In this document: piece by piece, positions 36,473-43,570 of the stretch
How the letters are laid out: the number at the start of each line of letters is the position of its first letter
How positions within the stretch are numbered: position 1 is the stretch's first letter
From: Bacteroidales bacterium UBA1374
Lineage (GTDB): Bacteria > Bacteroidota > Bacteroidia > Bacteroidales > UBA932
DNA: 64,000 nt
Direction of reading: 5' to 3'
Assembly: GCA_002305545.1 (NCBI GenBank)
Contig: DBRG01000004.1
Span: 62,001-126,000 of the forward strand
The notes under the pieces: model-generated
The model's database searches: none
What the model saw: the letters and a program-made list of their open reading frames with translations, nothing else
Told to the model about the DNA's origin: nothing
Made by a program: the position numbers and the translations under genes

Positions 36473-37408
36473 TTACGATGGGCATTTCCGGGAACGTCGC
36501 AGGTCGTGAGCATCCTTGAGGTTTTCAGGAACATCTCTGGAAATTGCCAGGCAACGGGCTATCTGACCAGGGTCTGCCATTTTCTGCCTGAGTAATAGAG
36601 CCAGGCTGAGCTTTTCTTCATGTTGGAGAGTAGTGTAAGGAGCTCCGTTTTTATTGTCCTTCAACCATTTATCAATAAACAGACACACATCAACGTCGCT
36701 GATCCTGTTGACTTTTCCAGTGAGTTTTTCGTTATTTAGCAACTCTTTTGTTTTTGCGCCCATCCATGATTCAATATTCAGGATAGCCCATTCCTCTCCG
36801 GATAGTTTGTTCATGTAATACGAAAATTTCCTTGGAGATCCGTAATAGTGCTCTACCATTTTAGTCTGGAGAATAGTTTCCTGTATTAACAATCCACTTT
36901 TATCCAATAAATAGCCAGGTGGCAGTTTTACTTTCCAGGGAAGAAATTCCCGTTGCTCTTTCCATGAGGTTATTGGGGTATATTGGCCATGAACCCCGAA
37001 ATCCTTCATGAAGTAATATCTTGTGGAACAGAAAGGATATCCGCTTGGATACGACACGACATTATGGTGGACTCCATTTCTCAATACGTAGGTAGTACCC
37101 TCCAGAATATGTTCCAGTGTGTCCAACTCCACTGCATGGAAACCAGCATAACCTAAAGGTCCTTTACGCGAGTATTTATTGTTGAACCATTTATTATAGC
37201 CATTCCGTACGGACCCGATATAGCCATACGGATCCCCGGTTTCAGCAATAACATGAAAATGGTTTGACATGAATGAGTATGCCAACAGGCCGGTATCATA
37301 GTGATAGGCCACAAGGCAAGCCCTGTTTATACCCTGGTAATAATCTTCCGGAACCCGGAACATTACCTCGGGTGAACTGACACAAAGATGATAAAGCTTT
37401 TTTTTCAT
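36473..37408 (-). CDS. REP-associated tyrosine transposase (RAYT, Y1/IS200-like)
   Basis: A 311-residue HUH-superfamily transposase. The metal site is His50-Phe-His52 in FMSNHFHVIAE, and Tyr71 or Tyr79 in NGYNKWFNNKYSRKG is the likely nucleophile. The block YVLRNGVHHNVVSYPSGYPF matches the conserved NPV..P..Y part of TnpA_REP proteins. RAYTs cut single-stranded DNA hairpins and spread REP elements. The ATG giving MKKKLYH was chosen because AGGAGGGA lies about 8 bases upstream, a rare Shine-Dalgarno match here. Hairpins flank it on both sides. Lys/Tyr content and start signal differ from neighbouring genes, which fits transfer. Confidence 0.85.
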   Translation of the reverse strand: MKKKLYHLCVSSPEVMFRVPEDYYQGINRACLVAYHYDTGLLAYSFMSNHFHVIAETGDPYGYIGSVRNGYNKWFNNKYSRKGPLGYAGFHAVELDTLEHILEGTTYVLRNGVHHNVVSYPSGYPFCSTRYYFMKDFGVHGQYTPITSWKEQREFLPWKVKLPPGYLLDKSGLLIQETILQTKMVEHYYGSPRKFSYYMNKLSGEEWAILNIESWMGAKTKELLNNEKLTGKVNRISDVDVCLFIDKWLKDNKNGAPYTTLQHEEKLSLALLLRQKMADPGQIARCLAISRDVPENLKDAHDLRRSRKCPS

Positions 37409-37535
37409 AAGATCTTCCCTCCTAACCAACAATAGTAATTAATGAATGGTGAACAGAACAAAAGTACTGAATATGCTTCTTACATACAAGGCATAGATAT
37501 GGAGTTTGCTCAGGAAATTGTGTTTAAGGGTGGAG

Positions 37536-37626
37536 GGTGGTAAGTAGCAAAAGCAACGCTCACGCTTGTAACGCACACGATAATAGTTAGATGCGTCAAT
37601 TTTCGACAAAGCCACTACTTACCACC
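37536..37626. repeat. Inverted-repeat module 1
   Basis: GGTGGTAAGTAG at 37536-37547 faces CTACTTACCACC at 37615-37626. The enclosed 67 bases are G/C-poor and non-coding. The layout matches module 2. Confidence 0.65.
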
Positions 37627-37664
37627 TCCCCCTCAAATTGCTGAAAAACCACAAAAACGGGGGA

Positions 37665-37757
37665 AGGTGGTAAGTAACGAAAAACCGCTCAACGCCTCAA
37701 ATGCGCAGGCATACAGCGCATTGGGCGTTTATGTAACATGGTTGTTACTTACCACCT
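37665..37757. repeat. Inverted-repeat module 2
   Basis: AGGTGGTAAGTAAC at 37665-37678 faces GTTACTTACCACCT at 37744-37757, a 14-bp perfect inverted repeat. Its right part overlaps the composite element shared with 55486-55754, where the corresponding end reads AGGTGGAAAGTAAC. Confidence 0.7.
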
Positions 37758-37959
37758 CCCGCAAAGCATCCAAAAATGATTGGTGCTGCGAAACAGCGCC
37801 TTTTTATGAGCGCCAAAGGTCTTTGGCGCACCGCCTTGAAGACCACCAGGAAGTCCTTTGAGCAGCAATGCCACAAAAGAGGTAAGGTCGCTGCATCACA
37901 TAGAACGGAGAGCCTCGGCCTAAAGAAAAAGTTTTCCAACCCTTGTGGTGGCAGCGACC
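37703..37959 (+). repeat. Composite non-coding element, copy 1
   Basis: About 257 bases that recur, inverted, at 55486-55754. Shared parts in order are ATACAGCG, GCGTTTATGTAA, ATGGTTGTTACTT, CCACCTCCCG, ATGATTGGTGCTGCGAA, the palindrome GCGCCAAAGGTCTTTGGCGC (37810-37829), CTTGAAGA, GAGCAGCAAT and finally hairpin B. Similarity to copy 2 looks like roughly 70-80% in these parts by eye. Confidence 0.75.
37886..37959 (+). repeat. REP-like hairpin B (degenerate arms)
   Basis: The outer ends GGTCGCTG and CAGCGACC are intact and the loop reads GCCTCGGCCTAAAGAAAAA. The arms (CATCACATAGAACGGAG and TTTTCCAACCCTTGTGGTG) pair only in part. It lies upstream of the transposase gene in the opposite orientation to hairpin A, so the two bracket it. 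Confidence 0.75.
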
Positions 37960-37995
37960 GTCTGTGGCAAGTACTGGGAATCCCGTTGTACAATC

Positions 37996-38037
37996 CAAAG
38001 AAAAGGAAAACCGGGTCCTGTTGATAGGAACCCGGTT
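37996..38037 (-). terminator. Possible terminator of the OmpA-like operon
   Basis: Read on the minus strand, AACCGGGT and ACCCGGTT form a stem extended by CCT/AGG with one bulge. It is followed by a broken T-rich tail (TTTTCCTTTTCTTT). It lies about 100 bases beyond the OmpA-like stop. The interrupted T-run lowers confidence. Confidence 0.4.
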
Positions 38038-38135
38038 AACCATGGAAGGTGGTATGCACGAGTTGGTATTGAATGATATAGCTTGTTCGCGAGTTTGCCC
38101 GCAGGCAGGTACATAGCTGTAGCACTTGGCAGTAC

Positions 38136-39566
38136 TTACAGTTTCACAAATTCCACCCGGCGGTTTTTGGCGCGGCCCTCGTCCGTGGAGTTGTCGGCGA
38201 TTGGGTTATTCTGGCCGAGGCCTTTGGCCGAAAGGCGGCTGCGGTCAATGCCCATTTCCACCAGGCGGGCAACAACGGCCTCGGCCCGGGCCTCTGAAAG
38301 GGTCTGGTTGGAGCTTGCAGAGCCGGTGGCATCGGTGTGGCCTTCCACGCTGAAGCGCAGGGATGGATTTTCCTTCATCAGTTGCACTATACGGTTCAGT
38401 TCTCCGGCGGATTCCGGCTTGATAACGCTTTTGGCAACATCAAAGGTGATCCCGTAACTGATGAATTTCCCGTCCTGCATCATGCGGTCGTACAGGGGCA
38501 CGGCTCCTTTGGCAAGGCGGATGTTGCGGATATACCACGTGTTTTCTATTCCCCAGCCCTGGCCAATCTCGAAACGTTGCGGGGCTGCCACGTTGGGCAG
38601 GTTGATGACACGAAGGCCGTCCAGGTATACTTTCAATGCCCTTTTATTGAAGGAAACTGCAACATGCATCCACCCTCCGTAATGGTAGTCCACGCTCTCC
38701 AGGCTGGCATCCCGGTGGTCGTAGCTCCCCGAATAGTAAAAGAAGAGAAGGTTCTTCGCGCGGGGATCCATGGTCATTTCCATGACCTGCATGGTAACCG
38801 TGTCCCATTCTCCGCCATAATCATTGTACATGTTGAGGATATAGTCGCTGTAAGGATATTCCCCTGTTTCCTCGAACGCTTCCTCCCAGGGTGCCAGGTA
38901 GAAATCGAATTCCAGGGTGAAGTCTTCGGGCAGGTATCTTTGCTGGTCGCTCATAAAAGGAGCAATGCGGGCATCATTCAGCAGCATGATGGCGTTTTCC
39001 CCGTCAAGGCGCACGATCTCGGCGTTTCCCTCAATAACGTCCCACCGGGAAGGGAATTCACCCAATTTTTCGCCGGCCAGGTTGTCTTCAAAGAAGATCA
39101 CATCGCCCGGCACGAAGTCGGATTTAGCCCATTCCATCTCGGCCCGCCTGTTTTGGGGGCTTGCCGAAGCAGGGGCCTGGCTTCCGGCAGGGCTGTCCGA
39201 GGTACGGCGATAGGAACCCGTTTGCCCTGTTCTCTTGATCATGTCCTTGTCCTCATCTTCCAGGTCCCAGTCATCGTATTCCAGGTCTTGGTTTTCAGAG
39301 GCTTTCCTTGAAGCGGACCGGGAATTTTTGTCCTTGTCGGTTTTCCCGGTTGTTTCTGCCTTGCTTTCCTCTTCGTTCTCTTTTTCTTCAAAAGCCTTGT
39401 CTATTGCTTTTGAAACCCCTTCTTCCACTTTTTCTTCCACTTTGCGTTCCGCAGTTCGTTCTGCTGCACTCCTGGCCGCCCTTTCCAGCCGGTGAAGTAT
39501 GGATTGTGCCTGGCTTGTTGCCGGTGCCAGGCCCAGGATCATTACAATCATCAGTAAGCGTTTCAT
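38136..39566 (-). CDS. OmpA-domain envelope protein with charged coil and LamG-like middle domain
   Basis: A 476-residue exported protein (signal ends ATSQAQ). Residues about 25-130 are highly charged (many Glu, Lys, Arg) and helical. Residues about 150-360 form a beta-rich, concanavalin-like segment (FYLAPWEEAF, GGWMHVAVSFNKRALKVYLDG). The C-terminal OmpA domain has FDVAKSVIKPES, VEGHTDATGS and NRRVEF, the peptidoglycan-binding pattern. It probably ties the outer membrane to the cell wall. It starts 2 bases after the upstream gene ends, forming a two-gene operon. Confidence 0.88.
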   Translation of the reverse strand: MKRLLMIVMILGLAPATSQAQSILHRLERAARSAAERTAERKVEEKVEEGVSKAIDKAFEEKENEEESKAETTGKTDKDKNSRSASRKASENQDLEYDDWDLEDEDKDMIKRTGQTGSYRRTSDSPAGSQAPASASPQNRRAEMEWAKSDFVPGDVIFFEDNLAGEKLGEFPSRWDVIEGNAEIVRLDGENAIMLLNDARIAPFMSDQQRYLPEDFTLEFDFYLAPWEEAFEETGEYPYSDYILNMYNDYGGEWDTVTMQVMEMTMDPRAKNLLFFYYSGSYDHRDASLESVDYHYGGWMHVAVSFNKRALKVYLDGLRVINLPNVAAPQRFEIGQGWGIENTWYIRNIRLAKGAVPLYDRMMQDGKFISYGITFDVAKSVIKPESAGELNRIVQLMKENPSLRFSVEGHTDATGSASSNQTLSEARAEAVVARLVEMGIDRSRLSAKGLGQNNPIADNSTDEGRAKNRRVEFVKL

Positions 39567-39568
39567 GG

Positions 39569-40204
39569 TCAGTTAATATTTATGAGTAATTGAGAACTTG
39601 TCATATTGCCTTTATCGTCAAAGGTTTCAGTTTTTACACTGCCTATTCCCCTGGCATACCATTGCCTGGTGGTGGAAACAACTTTTTGCATAAGCACCTG
39701 GCTTTGGGTAACCATTTCCACAATATAGCATTTGAATGTTCCGGCCGGAGTGTTGAGCTCCTCCCGGCCAATGACCTTGTGGGAGAGTATTTCAGCGGTG
39801 AAATTCAATCCCATGGCACTGATTTTCATCAACCCGCCGTCCAATTCCTGTCCCACTGCCATCCTGGAGGGTATGACAGGAACGTCTCCGGTCACTTTCA
39901 TAAGAGACACAGATCCAAACATGGCAGACAAGGCCCCGTCCTTAATGGCTATGTTCATTTCCTCCGGGTCAAAGGAGGGAGTATGGTCCGGATTGAAGGG
40001 ATACATCATGTAGGTAATGTTGTAATTACCATCGGTCCCGCTGACCTGCCGGATATCCATCCGGAAGTATCCGTCAATGTTCCCGGTTTGCCCATAATTT
40101 TCATACTCCAGGGTTGTACCTTCCGTTATGCAAAAGTAAGGGCGTTGTGCAAAAAGAAACAAGGTGGAAAAAAGTAGAAGGGTCAGGGTGCAGATACGTT
40201 TCAT
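39569..40204 (-). CDS. Exported protein, DUF3108/TapB-like, unknown function
   Basis: A 211-residue protein with a signal peptide (LLLFSTLFLFAQ). The mature part has GTTLEYENYGQTG near residue 29, a VIGREELNTPAGTFKCYIVE block near residue 143 and RQWYARGIGSVKTE near residue 178. This pattern is seen in DUF3108/TapB-like envelope proteins of Bacteroidota. Function is unknown. The start was set at MKRICTL, because the earlier in-frame ATG lies closer to the promoter and precedes no signal-like sequence. Confidence 0.65.
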   Translation of the reverse strand: MKRICTLTLLLFSTLFLFAQRPYFCITEGTTLEYENYGQTGNIDGYFRMDIRQVSGTDGNYNITYMMYPFNPDHTPSFDPEEMNIAIKDGALSAMFGSVSLMKVTGDVPVIPSRMAVGQELDGGLMKISAMGLNFTAEILSHKVIGREELNTPAGTFKCYIVEMVTQSQVLMQKVVSTTRQWYARGIGSVKTETFDDKGNMTSSQLLININ

Positions 40205-40229
40205 GTTCATTTGGATTAGTGTAAACATA

Positions 40230-40237
40230 CAAAGATA
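40230..40237 (-). promoter_or_regulatory. -7 promoter box of the OmpA-like operon
   Basis: The minus strand reads TATCTTTG, matching TAnnTTTG, 25 bases ahead of the chosen ATG. It is divergent from the GH3 promoter. Confidence 0.5.
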
Positions 40238-40259
40238 AACATTTGTTTTTTCGAATGAT

Positions 40260-40267
40260 TATATTTG
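40260..40267 (+). promoter_or_regulatory. Candidate -7 promoter box of the GH3 gene
   Basis: TATATTTG ends 4 bases before the GH3 ATG, another case that would give a leaderless message. Confidence 0.45.
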
Positions 40268-40271
40268 TGTT

Positions 40272-42446
40272 ATGAAAAAAATACTGGCCATAACGGGCAT
40301 TTGCATGCTGGCAGCATGCAGTCCCGATACTGAAAAACAAATAAAGGATCTGACGGCGCAAATGACACTGGAAGAAAAAGTGGACATGCTGCACGGACAG
40401 ACCATGTTTACTTCTGCCGGCGTGGAGCGCCTGGGGATTGATCCCGTCAAATATGCTGACGGACCGTTTGGCATACGTGAAGAGCTGGAACCTCATTCCT
40501 GGACACCACTCGGCCTGACAACCGATTCTGCCACTTTTTTTCCCACCGGTTCTGCCCTGGCCGCGACCTGGAGCGAAGAGATGGCTTATCTTTACGGAAC
40601 AGGGATGGCAGAAGAAGCCAGGACGCGGGGCAAGGACATGATCCTGGGACCGGCCATCAATATCCAGCGCATACCCACGGGTGGCAGGACGTATGAATAC
40701 TTCAGCGAAGACCCCTTGCTGAGTTCCCGCCTGGCCGTGGGTTATGTGAGGGGAGTCCAGGACAACGGGGCAGCGGCCTGTATCAAGCATTATGCCCTGA
40801 ACAACCAGGAAAACAACCGGGGCATGGTGGATGTTATCGTCAGCGACCGGGCCATGCGCGAGATATATCTGCCTCCTTTCCGTGCTGCCGTTGAGGAAGC
40901 GGGAGCACTGGGGGTCATGGCTGCATACAACAAGGTGGACGGAACCTGGTGTGCCGAGAATGAGATCCTGCTGGACAAAATATTGCGGCAGGAATGGGGT
41001 TTCCGTGGTATGGTCATTTCTGACTGGTACGGTACGCACAGCACCGTACAGGCAGCCCTGGCCGGACTGGATGTGGAAATGCCCGGAGACTGGTTCTTTG
41101 GCAAAGCCCTGCTGGATTCCGTCCGCAGCGGCGCTGTGCCTGAAGAGATCATTGACCGGAAAGTGGGCAACATCCTTCGGGTGCGTCTGGCCATTGACCC
41201 GGTTGAAGAAACATCCAATGTGAACGCGGTAAGCACACCCGAACACGGGAAAATGGTCTATCAGATTGCTTCCCGGTCCATAGTACTGCTTAAAAATGAA
41301 GGCTCCCTGCTTCCGCTGAACCTTGACAAGAAACCAAAAATTGCCATCATCGGGGACAATGCCATTCAAAAGCATGCCATCGGCGGGATCGGGGCCGGGG
41401 TGAAGACCCGCTACGAGGTTACCCCCCTGGAAGCCCTGGAGCAGAAAATAGGTGATCGCGCCACATTGGTTTTTGCCCGCGGGTACAAGGGGTACTCAAG
41501 ACAAGACAGGGAACGTGGAGGAATATTGGGCGGTGTTGTGCTCTCAGGAACCGGAGGCATGCTCTCGGGCAGTGCTGCCCCGGGAACCGGACTGGATCAG
41601 GAAATTCTTGCCGAGGCCCTGGAAGCTGCCGCCGGAGCTGATATGGTGCTGTTTTTCGCAGGAGACAACCGGGAGGTGGAAACCGAAGGAGCCGACAGGA
41701 TGAACATCATCCTGCCTTCCCTTCAGGATGAGCTGATCCGGGAAATTGCCGCGATCAATCCAAACATAGTAACCGTTGTGGTCACAGGAGCCCCGGTGGA
41801 TCTGAGCACTGTTGAACCGTGTTCGAAGGCCATGCTTGTATCCTGGTTCAACGGCTCCGAGGCAGGCAATGCCCTGGCCGATGTGCTTCTGGGCACGGTC
41901 GTCCCTTCGGGGAAACTTCCCTTTACCTTCCCCGTAAGGCTGGAAGATTCACCTGCCTACGCATTAAAGACGTATCCGAATTTTGACAAAGCCCTTTATA
42001 CAGAAGACATTTATGTTGGTTACCGCTGGTACGATGCACAGCATATTGACCCTTTGTATCCCTTTGGACACGGACTGTCCTATACAACGTTTGCCTATGA
42101 TTCACCCCGGACGGGAAAAGAAACATACCGTGAATCAGATGTGGTGACGGTATCCTTCCGGCTTTCCAATACCGGGAAATACCCGGCCCGCGAGGTGGTG
42201 CAACTGTATGTGCACCGTCCCGGATCCAACGTGGAATTCCCTGAAAATGAGCTCAAGGCTTTTAAGGACGCACAGGTGGAACCAGGGAAATCTGCCCGGG
42301 TTACCCTGAAAGTGCCGGTAAGCAATCTGATGTACTGGAATGAGGCAGCAGGGGATTGGGCACTGGAGCCTGGTGAAGTGGAATTACGCATAGGATCTTC
42401 CTCGCGTGATATTAGACTCAGAAAAAGCATCACAATCCTCCCTTAA
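40272..42446 (+). CDS. Glycoside hydrolase family 3 lipoprotein (beta-glucosidase-like)
   Basis: A 724-residue lipoprotein (signal ends LAAC, Cys16). The GH3 N-terminal barrel has the nucleophile Asp251 in VISDWYGTH and the substrate-site block KHYALNNQE near residue 172. The second domain (about 330-580) and a fibronectin-III-like C-terminal domain (YPFGHGLSYTTF, then VQLYV) complete the usual layout. Such enzymes cut terminal beta-linked glucose or related sugars outside the cytoplasm. Substrate cannot be fixed from sequence. Confidence 0.93.
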   Translation: MKKILAITGICMLAACSPDTEKQIKDLTAQMTLEEKVDMLHGQTMFTSAGVERLGIDPVKYADGPFGIREELEPHSWTPLGLTTDSATFFPTGSALAATWSEEMAYLYGTGMAEEARTRGKDMILGPAINIQRIPTGGRTYEYFSEDPLLSSRLAVGYVRGVQDNGAAACIKHYALNNQENNRGMVDVIVSDRAMREIYLPPFRAAVEEAGALGVMAAYNKVDGTWCAENEILLDKILRQEWGFRGMVISDWYGTHSTVQAALAGLDVEMPGDWFFGKALLDSVRSGAVPEEIIDRKVGNILRVRLAIDPVEETSNVNAVSTPEHGKMVYQIASRSIVLLKNEGSLLPLNLDKKPKIAIIGDNAIQKHAIGGIGAGVKTRYEVTPLEALEQKIGDRATLVFARGYKGYSRQDRERGGILGGVVLSGTGGMLSGSAAPGTGLDQEILAEALEAAAGADMVLFFAGDNREVETEGADRMNIILPSLQDELIREIAAINPNIVTVVVTGAPVDLSTVEPCSKAMLVSWFNGSEAGNALADVLLGTVVPSGKLPFTFPVRLEDSPAYALKTYPNFDKALYTEDIYVGYRWYDAQHIDPLYPFGHGLSYTTFAYDSPRTGKETYRESDVVTVSFRLSNTGKYPAREVVQLYVHRPGSNVEFPENELKAFKDAQVEPGKSARVTLKVPVSNLMYWNEAAGDWALEPGEVELRIGSSSRDIRLRKSITILP

Positions 42447-42459
42447 TGGATGCTTTTTT
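42422..42459. terminator. Terminator between GH3 and carA
   Basis: AAAAAGCATC and GATGCTTTTT pair over ten bases and are followed by a T-run. The stem overlaps the GH3 stop codon. The A/T-rich ends would work in both directions, but only the plus-strand use is needed. Confidence 0.65.
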
Positions 42460-42460
42460 C

Positions 42461-42468
42461 TAACTTTG
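42461..42468 (+). promoter_or_regulatory. -7 promoter box of carAB
   Basis: TAACTTTG directly follows the terminator and lies 18 bases ahead of the carA ATG. Confidence 0.65.
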
Positions 42469-42486
42469 CCCGATTTTTAACACGGC

Positions 42487-43566
42487 ATGATGAATAAAGC
42501 ACGTATTATCCTGGAAGACGGATCGGTTTTTGAAGGCCGGTCATTTGGCTATAGAAAATCAGTTTCAGGAGAAGTTGTTTTTAATACAGCCATGACGGGA
42601 TATCCCGAGTCTCTGACCGATCCTTCCTACCTGGGACAAATCCTGGTCATGACTTATCCCCTTGTAGGTAATTACGGGGTGCCTGAAAGGACAACAGACA
42701 GCCAGGGTCTTTCCCTTTACATGGAAAGCGAAAAGATACACATCAAGGGGCTTGTCGTTTTCGATTACAGCCGTCTTTTCAGCCATTGGAATGCACGGGA
42801 AAGCCTGGAACAATGGCTTATTGAAGAACAAGTCCCAGGGATTTACGATGTAGATACGCGTGCCCTGGTCAAGTTGCTCAGGGAAAAAGGCTCCATGAAT
42901 GGAAAAATCGTTGTCCAGGGGGATGATCCTGCCATGGTTCCCTTATCCGATCCTGCCCATGACAACGCGGCAGGTTATGTTTCATGCCGGGAAGTGATCA
43001 CCTACCAGGGAAATCCGGGGAATAAAAAAGTGGTATTGATTGACTGTGGCGTAAAGCACAACATTATCCGGATCCTGCTCAGCCGTGGTGTCACCGTAAT
43101 AAGGGTTCCCTGGGATTATGATTTCAGGACGATCGAATACGACGGTATTTTCATAAGCAACGGTCCGGGCGACCCCAACACGTGCAAGACAACCATCGCC
43201 CATTTAAAGCATGCACTGGAAGGAGACAAGCCCATCTGCGGGGTGTGCCTGGGAAACCAGTTGCTGGGACTGGCCGCGGGAGGCAAAATAACCAAATTGA
43301 AACACGGCCACCGGGGCCACAACCTGCCGGTACAGGACCTGGTAACAGGAAGATGTTACATTACCTCCCAGAATCACGGATACGTAGTGGATCCGGAAAG
43401 CCTGGGCAAAGACTGGAAAGAGTTGTTCATCAATTTGAACGACGGGACTAACGAGGGCATACATCACAGGAGCAAACCCTTCTTTGCCCTGCAATTCCAC
43501 CCGGAAGCCGCCAGCGGACCTACCGATACAGTCCCCGTTTTTGACCAATTCACAGAAATCCTTTAA
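42487..43566 (+). CDS. carA: Carbamoyl-phosphate synthase small subunit
   Basis: A 359-residue glutaminase subunit that feeds ammonia to CarB for pyrimidine and arginine synthesis. The N-terminal domain has FNTAMTGYPESLTDPSY. The class I glutamine amidotransferase domain has Cys254 in GVCLGNQ, with Asn where many relatives have His, plus NHGYVV and FHPEAASGP. A second ATG one codon later is equally possible. It is followed after 4 bases by carB. Confidence 0.96.
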   Translation: MMNKARIILEDGSVFEGRSFGYRKSVSGEVVFNTAMTGYPESLTDPSYLGQILVMTYPLVGNYGVPERTTDSQGLSLYMESEKIHIKGLVVFDYSRLFSHWNARESLEQWLIEEQVPGIYDVDTRALVKLLREKGSMNGKIVVQGDDPAMVPLSDPAHDNAAGYVSCREVITYQGNPGNKKVVLIDCGVKHNIIRILLSRGVTVIRVPWDYDFRTIEYDGIFISNGPGDPNTCKTTIAHLKHALEGDKPICGVCLGNQLLGLAAGGKITKLKHGHRGHNLPVQDLVTGRCYITSQNHGYVVDPESLGKDWKELFINLNDGTNEGIHHRSKPFFALQFHPEAASGPTDTVPVFDQFTEIL

Positions 43567-43570
43567 GCCC

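Larger units (their letters stand above)
37409..38135. other. Gene-free accessory stretch with repeats
   Basis: No credible gene. It contains two palindrome-bounded modules (37536-37626 and 37665-37757), the composite element 37703-37959 including hairpin B, and a hairpin near 38009-38037. Nothing is recognised in 37409-37535 or 38040-38135. Confidence 0.6.

Noticed and set aside
37667..38024. Small plus-strand frames (64 and 82 codons) near the RAYT gene
   Set aside because: They run through inverted repeats and hairpin B, and the similar sequence at 55486-55754 does not keep them open.
38337..39311. A 324-codon open frame antisense to the OmpA-like gene
   Set aside because: The opposite strand encodes a complete signal peptide and OmpA domain; this frame is a by-product of codon bias.
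40101..41375. A 424-codon open frame antisense to the GH3 gene
   Set aside because: It overlaps two well-supported genes and the divergent promoters, and shows no family features.
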